Source: Capitulum mitella
Lineage: Eukaryota; Arthropoda; Thecostraca; Pollicipedomorpha; Pollicipedidae
DNA length: 64,000 bases
NCBI GenBank assembly: GCA_030062745.1
Contig: CP099843.1
Location: forward strand, 1,606,001-1,670,000
Direction: 5' to 3'
Both the position numbers and the translations under genes were made by a program. The notes beneath the pieces were generated by a model. The model saw nothing but the letters and a program-made list of their open reading frames with translations. It ran no database searches and was not told where the DNA came from. Shown here one piece after another: positions 34,192 to 44,088 of the stretch (positions are counted from its first letter, which is position 1; every line of letters starts with the position of its first letter).

Positions 34192-36134
34192 CAGGGCGGA
34201 TCCAGGATTTCGCCAAGGCGGGGGGGGGGAGGTGGAGGCGAATGGTCAGCGCGGGGCCCCTATTTTTTGTCCTTCATACATGAAAAATGATGTAATTTTG
34301 CTTTTTTGCCATATCAAATGGCTAAAAAAATTCAGATGCGTCCCCTTGTTTGAGAAAATTCTGCGTTTTGTTCCCGAACAAAATGGTCGAAATATGACAA
34401 AAAAGGCAAGACTTTAGGCGGTCCCATCTCTCCCTCCATTTGAAATGTGGTGTGTGTATCTGGTCCATGAGCTCGTCTGTCCCCCACCCCATCCCGTAGC
34501 CTCTGGGGATTTCTTTGTCAGTTTAGTTTGGGTTCCCTCTTGCAGTTACATTGGAACTTTTGATGGTCTCGGGTGGTCTCCCGTGCCAGGTCCTTCTATT
34601 GGTCTCAGGTTTATTTTACAGTTTCACGTGTCCCGCGGGACGTCTCAGGCGTTCCTTTGGCAGTTTCAGGGACACCTCAAACAGTCTTAGGGACCCATCT
34701 AGCGATTTCAGGGACGCTTAAGCCATCTCGGGTTTTCTCCTGTCGTCCTTGGAAAGTTTTTGCCGTCTAAGGAGCCCCCAGGCACTAAAAAGGGTCCTCT
34801 GTAAGTCCATCTGTCGTGACGGAGGCGCCTCTGGCAATCCGCTAGGTTCTTTGGCCGTTTCAGGAGCAGTCTAGGCGTTTCAAGGTCTGGTAGTTTCAGG
34901 GGCCCCTCTGGTCGTCTCAAGGGCCGCTGTTGCTAGAGACTAGAGTTAGCAGTGTGAAAGGACCTTACCTCCCTCTTATCGTCTCTGGGAAGCAATTTTG
35001 CCATCTCCGGGGCCTTCGGGCAGTTACAAAAGACCTTTTGGTAACTTCAGGGCTCCTGTGCAGTGCCATAGGCCCTCTGAACGTCTGCGGTGGTCCCCAT
35101 GGCTCTATCAAGGGTCTTCCTCTTTTACATGAGGTGTATCTGGCGGTCTTTTAGGACCCCTCTAGCCGTAACAAGGGGCTTTTTTGGCGCTTCATGGGCC
35201 TCGCTGGACAGTCCCAGGGGGACCTTGCCCGTGCCAGGAGCCCGCTTATTACACTCGGGGACATTCTGGCCGTCCAGCGTCCCCATAAAACCCAAATATT
35301 GTCCCAGAGGACCTCTTATCGTCTTTGCTTTGCAGGGGCCCTGCGATCTTTTTGACGGTCTCAGGGGTCATCTGCGGTGCACGGGCCCAAGTTTCTTGTC
35401 GTCTCAGAAGCCACCTGACCTTCCCGGGGCACCTGACAGCATCAAGAGCCCCTCAAGGTTTCAAGAAGGCCAGTATAACCCATTTTTGGCTCCTCTCGAG
35501 ATTAAGGTCACCGACGAATCCCCATTCAGGGGCCCCTCTGGCTGGCCAAGGTCTCCTTACGCCGTGCTAGGCATCCTCTTAAGTTCTTGCCGTCTCAGAG
35601 ACCTCTCTGACACTTTCAGCGGTCTCATGGGCCCTTTGCCGTGTTGTGGCCCCGTTTACGGTCTCAGGAACCCTTTGCTGTGCTGGGCCCCTTGGGTCCC
35701 AAGGGCCCTTCTTTCCATCTTAGGGGCTATCTTGTCGTGTCAGGGTCTCATTAACCCTGCCGAAGGCCCTCTGACTACATCAAGGACCTTCAGCCTTTCA
35801 CTCACAGGGGCCCCCTGGGGACTCAGTCCTTATCTTGGCCGTCTCGGGGCCCCGTGAGCCATCTGGCGGTCTCAGGGACCCTCTACCTTGTTGGGACCCT
35901 GTTGTGGTCTCAGGAGCCCTTTGGGAGCTTCAGGGGCCCTCTAAGCGTCTCAGAGGTCATCTAACCCTCTGGGAGGCCTCCCTGACTGCATCAAGAGCCC
36001 GTCAGGTTCTTATAGAGACCCCGGGAAGCTTACGGGCACCTTCGGGGCCCCTTTTAAGTCTGACAGGGGCCGTTTCTCAGGCCTCAGGAGCAGGGGCGAT
36101 CGCCCCATTTGCTTCCCTTTTGGATCCGCGCCTG
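34192..36134. mobile_element. Nested element with CAGGGCGGATCC termini
   Basis: The left CAGGGCGGATCCAGG and right TTGGATCCGCGCCTG are inverted repeats of one another. They lie inside the larger hAT-like element. The flanks share only the core CCCTC, so the target duplication is uncertain. It encloses the degenerate satellite. Confidence 0.5.
34560..36120. repeat. Degenerate GTCTCAGGGGCCCCTCTGG-like satellite
   Basis: About 1.5 kb made of diverged short units (roughly 24-32 bp) built on GTCTCAGGG and GGCCCCTCT. Similar GGGGCCCCTG units continue from 36140 to 36540. Long open frames here arise from the repeat and are not genes. Confidence 0.75.
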
Positions 36135-36809
36135 ACCCTCATAATCAGTGGGGTCCCATGTCGTTAAAATTACAGTTGGTTTGTAAAGGGACATCGCTGA
36201 AGAGAAAAGGGGGCCCATGCTCTCCTGTAAAGGCGTTCCTGCCGACCTGGCGGGTGCCTCTTATAGGTCGGCAGGGACATCTTTCCAGGAAAGCAGGGGC
36301 CCCTGAATGATCGTTTAGGGGCCCCTGTTGGCCAGGGGGGTCACTGCTTGTCTGAACAGGGCACCCTATCCGTCTATAAAGGGCCCCTGTCGACCTCTGG
36401 AGGCAGGGGCAGGGGCTTTCTTTCATACCGAAAGGAGGTCGCTTCAGGGGCTGACAGGAGCCCTTTATGGGCCGACAGGGGGCCCTCCCCAGACAAACAG
36501 TGAACTCCCCTAAAGGCTAGCAGGGGCCCCTAAATGCTCATTCAAACCACGGGCCTTTCTCATAGCACACACAGCTTTCTTGTGTATTCTGAGTACGTTT
36601 TCTTCAGGTTCGTAAGCTGTTTTTAATGCCTAAAATATTCTTATTTTGCTTTAATGGTATGTTTCGGACTGCGGGCGCCTCACACTATTCAAGGCACTGG
36701 GGCTTTCGGCCCCAGGGGAACCCGCTCTGCCGCCAGGGGGCCCCGCTTGGCCTCCAGTGGGGATTCATGGCCCGTTTGACCCCCCCTTGGCTACGCCACT
36801 GCTTAGAAA

Positions 36810-38786
36810 GTCAAACCGTGCTACAATACTCTGTGTTAAATCCGGGAGCAAAATATAGTATTTGTTTGACCATGCAAAAGAATGTGATGATCACAGGCAA
36901 TACGAAGCTGAGTCCGGTATTTCTCTTGTGAACTCCGACATTGTGGTAATTTAGTTGTTTCTGTTTTCGGATAACACTAAAGTTCGTTGAATTTGATTGA
37001 GACCCTACATTTCGGCTATTTTTGAGTAGCCCTGGGCGCTGGCCAGAGACGTTTTTGACTAAAGGACTAATGCTAAAATTCCCCAAAAGTGGGGAGACAT
37101 GCCCCCCCCCCCCCTCCCTATTCCTACGCCCATGATTATTGGCTAGGGTAACGAGCTAGCTACAAAGTCTTAAGTTGACATAAAAATTACATCTATGATC
37201 TCTGTCCTAAGCACATTAAGACAACTAAGACGACTCAAGTAAGACAACTCGTAAACAATACAACTGAGGGGTGCTACATAGCAGGCGAGCTCGTGCTTTC
37301 CAGAGTCGAGCATGACCCCAAACTACTTCGGTCTTTTATTGTTACAAAACCGGCCAAAGCTCAGACAAAAAAAAACCGATGCTGAACAACATGGGTGTGG
37401 TTTCCGGAAAATGATTGTTGGTGCCCAAAACGCATATGGGGACGTCCAGACATTACGTATCGGAGGGGAAGGTGTTGTGGCAGACTTTTATGCCTAAAGC
37501 TCAGAACAATGGGCTTAAAAAAGTATCACGGGACGTAAATTACGGAAGGATGACTTCCGTAAATCGTAGATGACTTTATGACGACGACATCCTTAAAAGG
37601 AATAGATCTGGTTTTTCCGTTGTCCCAAAAACGCACTCCGGGGAATATTTAAGATTGGTTATGGATTATCATGTAAATGAAAAGTGGATTTTTGTCATCT
37701 TAGACCAATGTTTCATGCATTTTAGTTATTGTATTTATCGACAGTGACATCGGCAGGCAAAATACAGTACAGAATACTAGAAAAAGAAGCCAATTGGCGA
37801 GCGGAAAATGCGTTGGTAAGCCTTGGACGCACCCGATGCTTACCCAGCACTCTGCCTTGCTGTACCAGATACAGTTACAGACAGCAGCGACAATTGTTTT
37901 GACAAAGAACACTAACGTATTTCGACCTATTCACGTAATACATACCTGCGAGGGAGATTCGAGGAACAGCAGCGGTACTTGCCTGAATCCGTGATGGCTG
38001 CCTTCATAATTTTGGTGCTCGTCAGCTGATGTAAGCTTCGACATCGCTGAGGCAAACGATGCGCTAACCCAATTCATCGGCGATTTTAGTATTGAAAAGA
38101 AAATGGGTCAAACAGATTAAACTTGGGCTGGCAGCCACCGTGATCACCTACCCCAGTAAAATATGAGCAAACGAGAGCGAGTTGGCAATAATGAATGGTA
38201 CCTTCGCTTTGATTCATAAAAATGTCCTCATTCGTACGTGCACAGTTAAAAAATCACGATTTGAGTAGATACACTCCTTCAATGGAGGATCTTTCTCCAT
38301 GACCCGGCTTGACACAATGTTACTTGGAGGGTGGTGGAGAAAAGCAACTGGTGGGTGACAATGGAGTAAATGAGTTCCGATTATTGTTGACAAAATCGAT
38401 TTTAAGTGGTTGACGTCATGGAACTGAGAGTATAATTATACTTCAGTATTTAAAGATAATTTAAGTTGTGGGTGCCCAGATCGTACTGTGGGTGCCCATT
38501 TCCAGTTCGTGGGTGCCGGGGCACCCACAAAGAGATAGGGAACCACACGACTGCTGAACAATACACTTCAGTCACGTTCACGCGAAGGTTCTTTTAAATA
38601 ATCCCAACAAAGGACAGTGTGTAGGCTTACAACGAATGCCAGCATCCATTCATGCGCACAGATTAGAAAGCTGAAAAAAGAAACATTAAATCATGAGAAA
38701 TCTCGAACACGGTAAAAGATCGTGTTTGAAAAAAAAACTGACTGGAAGAGCGTTGTAGATCAGTGTGAGGCAAAATAACGCTCAAC
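36810..38786. other. Intergenic, no gene seen
   Basis: Short frames only. A C-run with CCTACGCCCATG at 37100-37133 resembles another broken hAT-like end. Around 38470-38525 GTGGGTGCCC occurs three times, partly inverted (GGGGCACCCAC). Confidence 0.4.
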
Positions 38787-39077
38787 ATGCGAAAACTCTG
38801 TCTGAAACATCCTTATTTTATCCTGGTAGCATGCCACGCAATGGTAATTATAGTGCTTGGCATCTCGATGACATATAAAGAGGAATGCACAGCTAGGTTG
38901 ACAACAACCGAAACCCGTCAAAGAGCGACATATGTACAATCCGTAAGCGATACAAAGCCTGAGTTTCGATCCCGTAACCTTACGCTAGTCAAAGCACTAA
39001 TCGACTACGGAAACGCGGCCAGCCGCCTGGTTGACTTGAGGAAGCAGGGGAATCCGATGCAATCACGTTTTCACCCG
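38787..39077 (+). CDS. First exon of a putative type II membrane protein
   Basis: ATG at 38787 opens 97 codons to a splice donor CCCG/GTACGT. The product starts MRKLCLKHPY, then a membrane segment FILVACHAMVIIVLGISM, then a polar stem with a sequon (NLT). A short basic cytoplasmic tail, a signal-anchor and a stem form the usual N-terminus of Golgi glycosyl- or sulfotransferases. No catalytic domain is seen here, so the family is inference. Phase 0 leads into the exon at 39432. Codon use is unlike the GC-rich Smad and LRR exons. Confidence 0.5.
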
Positions 39078-39360
39078 GTACGTCATAGGAGGACCATATG
39101 ACGGAAAGTGAATTATTTTTTTATAATAAGTATAGCAAAATAAAGTAAAAAATACAATGAAAATAATAAAATTCAAACTAAAAAACGGTCGTCAAAAGAC
39201 AATAAAACAACACATACGATGCGACAACGACTGCAGTCTTCCGATGGGGAGCTGAGATATAGTTCTGCAAAAATGAAGCATTTAAGATGTCAACCCTATT
39301 GGATAGTGGGGAAAGAACGCCATGAGACGCTTGTGCTGCCAGCTGACTTTGGCGGGGGTC

Positions 39361-39412
39361 GCTTATCCTTGTGCTTATCCTTATCCTTGTCGCTTATCCT
39401 TATCCTTGTACA
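39361..39412. repeat. CTTATC-type microsatellite
   Basis: Imperfect iterations of CTTATCCTTGT/CTTATCCT. It lies in the putative intron just before the exon at 39432 and also supplies pyrimidines to its acceptor. Confidence 0.7.
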
Positions 39413-39431
39413 TTTTTTCTACCTCCGGCAG

Positions 39432-39527
39432 GATTCCACGCGCTTCCCCATATCGCGGCTCCTTTTCGAAATAGAGAAGCTTGTCTCAGAAAATGCTCCG
39501 GTGCGGTTAACGGAAAACGGTGGAAGA
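39432..39527 (+). CDS. Second exon of the putative type II membrane protein
   Basis: A pyrimidine-rich tract and CCGGCAG precede GAT, and GTGAGT follows AGA. The 96-base exon is exactly 32 codons in phase 0, matching the end phase of the exon at 38787. It encodes DSTRFPISRLLFEIEKLVSE then NAPVRLTENGGR, a polar helical stem-like stretch. The next exon was not securely found; the acceptor at 40025 leads to a stop after about 34 codons in the required phase. Confidence 0.45.
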
Positions 39528-39539
39528 GTGAGTATCTGA

Positions 39540-41470
39540 AGCCGACGGCAATAATCATTGCTGACATCATATTCCACCTTCAGTTCGTTCATGAGCTGCT
39601 TATGTCTAAAACAGACCCAGGACATTCAATTGTAACAGGCAAGTGCCGCTACAGAGGTCTTTAAAACTGGCTTTTCATAGATGTAAACCTAAGTACAAAG
39701 CTGCCATTCACAGAGCTCCAAGAGAACCCATTTATGTCGGCATACTTTAAGATTTATCCTGTTTATGTGATGGCTGGCTGCACTGCATGAATACTGCCGA
39801 CAATGAGTTAGACATCTACGGGTGTGCTGGAAACATCAATGCATACCCGTGCAAACATTGTTGATTTCCGATGCACATAAAAACGGCCGCATTTCTTTGC
39901 ATTAATGACTTCAGTTCATGCACACGGGGATGACTGTGGTAGGATCCAGATGGCACCACTTCATAGCGTGTGAGTCCACAGGTGGTGCTAGTGACCGAAT
40001 TCGTCCGTGTTGCTGCACGACCTCAGGTACAGGCGACCCGGTGGCGTATAGCGACACGCAAAGCAAATGCGAATATCTACCTGCATCACTTCCAGACGTT
40101 CACTATCTCCCCATTATTGAGGATTTAGGCTCGGACATTTCAAAGCGAGTTTTAATGGTTTTGGCCTAGCGGAGAACGCACGCACGGTGACTTGATATGC
40201 GAAAAGGCAGTAGGTATGTTACCTCAACAAAACTGTCCCTCCAAGAGTTTTTTTTTAAACAGTAGCCGATAACCTGTGGCAGATACTACTTCTGCTGATG
40301 GTCCAAAACTTACTCTTTTCCCGCTAGACCAGTTTTGTTGAAAGCTGCAGGGGGTTGTTAGCTTAAGAACAATGGTGATGCTTTATAACGGGTGTCCTTT
40401 AGAATTTGAAACAATTTCCGAACAGCTCTCATTCAATACTGCGCGAAGATACCGGTGTGAGATGGCATAAGCACATACTTTGCAACATGCTCTTTCCTTT
40501 TATAGTTTGAATAACTTTGTTGCCATTGTCGTATCTCAGCTTTGATGTCACCGCGACCGACGGCACGGAAATTACTCTGCACGTGCTGAAGCGTCTCGCG
40601 CTTAATATTTACATACGTTTACTTCCTTGAGTCTCCCGCCGGTTCTGTTCCCACTTCTGGGTGGTGTTAACCAGTCTCCCTTGTACATGGTTTGTTCCAG
40701 AACGCTCCAAACCGATCGTCTGAGGGTGGACATGTCTGAAGGGCTGTCATCCTCCTTGACAGGAGGATGACTCCTAGGGGAGCTCTACAGTATTCAAATT
40801 TGATGTCACAGCATACTAGAATAGGCAGGCGGCTGTCAGGCCTGAAAATCATCACCACCGGGTCCAACCGTTCTAGGGCTCTAGGCGTCGTTTGTTGCAT
40901 TATGCCATGAATGTTTTGCGATCTATGCACCAGATCCCCATTCCCAGGGGCTAGACGATGTTCGGGAGGGTGGCGGTGACCCATACCCTGATGCGCGATA
41001 TAAACTCTTGATTCCCAGCGTACTCGACCTGAGACGAACTGTCAAACTTGTCAGCAGGATAAAACCTTCGGTTCCTGGCAAGTCCAGCCAGGAAAGCGGA
41101 AGCATGCTTGGTCGCCAATAACGACGCCAAACTCTCACCCTGAGATCAGCGGCCCGTGACAGAACTTCGAGTCATTCGCTAAATCCTCTGCTTTTGCTCT
41201 GGTGCTTGCAAGGCTGCCTCCTCCCACCTCCAGTACCTCAGACAGCATTTGCTTTCGGTGTTCCGTACAATCCGACTCTTGGACACGTTGCTTTTTCCTG
41301 CTGGAGCTCTCCCGGTGAGGCCTACCATATTGCTCAATTTCCGCTTCATCCTCTGAGTACAGTTAGATGTCGCTTTTGTTGGCTTTCTCCCATTTCTTTC
41401 TTTTCTTACGAGACGCTTGCCATTGTCTACCTTCCTGATGACCCTGTGTATGGTACATTTTGATGCTCCC
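39540..41470. other. No further exon firmly identified
   Basis: This stretch may contain the continuation of the type II membrane gene. A frame at 39918-40169 and minus-strand frames at 40667-41138 are open, but no domain or consistent splice phase supports them. Confidence 0.3.
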
Positions 41471-41475
41471 TATAT

Positions 41476-41480
<5 letters not shown>

Positions 41481-41526
<46 letters not shown>
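41481..41526. repeat. (AT)n microsatellite
   Basis: About 23 uninterrupted AT units, flanked by similar CCCTATATT sequences on both sides. Confidence 0.95.
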
Positions 41527-41529
<3 letters not shown>

Positions 41530-41747
41530 CCCTATATTCCCTACACTATAGCAGACAGTGATTAAGCGTGAGGGTCTCGCCATCTTCTCTGCGTGTCCTG
41601 TAAAACTGTGCGATTCTTTCAACTCCACTATGTTGTTAAGCCACCGTGTGACAATAGAATTGGCGTTCTGTGCCAGATCTGTGCTAATGTGGTGGAAAAC
41701 TGCGCCAGGATTCTGGTGGTACTACATTTTTTGTGAATGCCAGCCTT

Positions 41748-43007
41748 TTAACCCTATTCCCGGAGGGCTAGACGGTATGGCCGATTCCCGGCAGGGGGAG
41801 GCGAATTCGCCCCCCCCCGAGATCTCGAGAACTACACATCCGATTTTATCGCAACAAACGGCAATCGATTTGCCATGACGTAAACTACATTTTCGAAAAA
41901 AGAAACTTTCAAAATTTTGGAAGGGGTGGATAAAGGAGGGCAAAATTATTGACATGAGGGGTGCTTTTGGACTTCTTATAACTCTCTTGTTTATGGACCG
42001 ATTTCAATGAAATTGACAAGAATCGAGAGATTATGGATAGGACTTTTACCATTAATACACACATTTGAACCGTTTTCTTCCGCTTCTGAGAAAAATCGTA
42101 GGCTTTCACAGGGTTTTACAAATAGGAGGACTAGTTTTCCAAAAACTGAATGAAGAAAAGAGGTAAAAGTTCTTTTTTGGCTTCTGCTAGTCACGTCATG
42201 CTAAACAAGTACAAATCGTATTACAATGTTTGCATAATGTTAGCATAGGTAGTGCCAGGGACGTGAAAAAGGGGAAACAGTCATGGTCATATGCTCTTCT
42301 GGTTAAATTGTGACCTTTGACCTTAAATGACCTCCAGTGACCTTGGAGTCACATGGAATGATCTCGTGTTTATTTTTTATGTATGTTTCTTTTTCATTTA
42401 ATATTGCCTGTAAACATTTTCAATCATTTGAATTCACTCTATTTCAAAAATTCCATTTTATGGCTATTGTGATATAGGGCACGCGCACGGACATTTTAGG
42501 TAATAGCTCCGTGATCCGACCTGATATCAAGCTGGAACTTGATACACGAGCAGAGGACGCCATTCTACGTCATGCACATTCCGGGGTTGGCATTCCAAAA
42601 AATGCCGCCAGAGTTATCACTATAAAACCAAATTTTGACTTTTGACCTTGGCCTGACCTTGTAAAGTGACCTCAGATGAACAAAACTGTATTTGCACGTT
42701 GCCCAACTGTTTAGCTATACATCCATGTAAAGTTTTAAGTTCTATCTTAAAAACGCTATTTTTGGCAATCATTTTCCTTTTATCCTCAAAAGGGCCAAAA
42801 TTGGCTTGCTTGAGGTGCCTCCCAAAAATGCCGCCTGGCTCCGCCCCTGAGCGGAACAGAATTTCGAGATTTTGTCACAGTACGTAGAAAAAATAGCTAG
42901 GGAAAGCCACCGAATTCCGTGAAGCTGCGTTAAAAACCCTTGCGTTGGCAAGTAAAAAACCCGAGGGGGGAGGGCGGATTCAGCCCCTCTGCCGGGAATA
43001 GGGTTAA
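41748..43007 (-). mobile_element. piggyBac-like miniature element, family 1, copy B
   Basis: A 1260-bp reverse-orientation copy between TTAA sites at 41748 and 43004, with CCCTATTCCCGG at both ends. It carries a perfect TGACCTTTGACCT (DR1 of AGGTCA on the other strand) at 42311-42323 and the subterminal G/C hairpin near its right end. No coding capacity. Confidence 0.88.
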
Positions 43008-43968
43008 GGTATCTTTTAGAAGTACTATATTTCGTGACAAATTTTCGGGAACATGTTTTGTGCACAAAAATTTTGGCCGAATCACGTTATTGAAGCAGAT
43101 GGACAACAAACTGCTCACTAAAAGACATTGCATTGATTCTGCGGTAAGCAATGACAGTTTAGAAGCTATTCACATCGAATGTGTCATGAGCGATTTTTCT
43201 TCGAAGATCTAACGAAACTGTGGCCGTTTTTTAATGAGAATGTTTCAGTAGCCAAGGAAATTAACATTAAATTTGATTTTAGGCGAATGAAAGGAAACAA
43301 AACAAAACTAATCTTGCTCGGTCTTGGTGGGCCCGTATCAGAGCAGACGTCTTAAAGAAAAAAGTATGAGCTGGCTAGCGCATGCCGCGCACAATGAAGA
43401 TCACTGACAAGACAAAAATGGCTACTTTTATGGTTTTTCTTTAAGCAATCACAACACAGACGCGATTAAATGCAAAAAAAACATCACGTTGTGACGTCAA
43501 TCAGTCATTCGATACATTGTATATGCAGGCCGCAACGACTATCGCATGGCCAGCTCGCAGTGTGACAAATAAAACATACAAAAGGACAATCCCGAGAAAT
43601 GCACGGGCTGAGTCAGCGGCATCATTAAGCTCGCTCAACTGTGGACGGCTTCTTGGTGGTAGTCAGCGTGGTCGCCTATGCAGGACCCGTCCTCTTATTC
43701 ATCACGCCGACAGCGATCGGGCTAACAAAGCAACGTCACGTGCCCGGATGCTGTGGGTGTTCCTCCTGTTACCAAATTGGCGTATAGGCCTATTTACGAG
43801 CGAAAGCGCGACATCAATCAACGGCGTCGTGCACGCCGTTGTGCAATCGTTCCGTAAGCAAGAGCTCGGCATGGACGCAATGGGCTGGCGAGGTGTGCAC
43901 AGTCATACTGACGCCGCTCGCACACTCTAAAATGCCTTCAGGGACGTTCAAGCCCGCGTCGGTGTTGT
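43008..43968. other. 3' flank of the LRR gene, no other gene seen
   Basis: Lies beyond the stop codon of the minus-strand LRR gene and probably includes its 3' untranslated region. The plus-strand frame at 43517-43930 has no recognisable domain and is not called. Confidence 0.35.
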
Positions 43969-44088
43969 TCACACCCCTATGTCTTTATTGTCCCATTCCA
44001 TGCCGTCCACTTCCACGCGTTCTTTGTTGGTTCTCACGTTGCTGTATTTCGGCCGGCTGGACAGCTTCGCCTTGACTTTCTGGCATAC
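43969..44088 (-). CDS. LRR protein exon 3 (cytoplasmic tail)
   Basis: The acceptor TTCCAG/GTATGC opens exactly 40 codons in the required phase: VCQKVKAKLSSRPKYSNVRT, then VEVDGMEWDNKDIGV and stop. An alternative acceptor at about 44204 would give a shorter tail ending WEVVQT. The longer-looking polar tail with tyrosine is preferred because it looks more protein-like. Confidence 0.75.
   Translation of the reverse strand, partial: VCQKVKAKLSSRPKYSNVRTNKERVEVDGMEWDNKDIGV

Larger units (their letters stand above)
34113..36801. mobile_element. hAT-like element, CAGGGGCGTAGCC termini
   Basis: The left end CAGGGGCGTAGCCAGG and right end CCTTGGCTACGCCACTG are inverted repeats. The flanking octamers are CTTAGGAA (34105-34112) and CTTAGAAA (36802-36809), matching at seven of eight positions, as expected for an aged hAT target duplication. 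No transposase is encoded. Most of the interior is a degenerate GC-rich satellite, and a nested relative occupies 34192-36134. Confidence 0.7.

Noticed and set aside
35090..35857. 255-codon plus-strand frame
   Set aside because: It is a product of the degenerate GGGGCCCCTCT satellite, not a gene.
40667..41138. Minus-strand frames with natural-looking composition as a gene or retroelement piece
   Set aside because: No motif of a known domain and no consistent splice phase could be found.
41481..41526. AT-rich tract as a replication origin
   Set aside because: A plain (AT)n microsatellite with no associated origin features.
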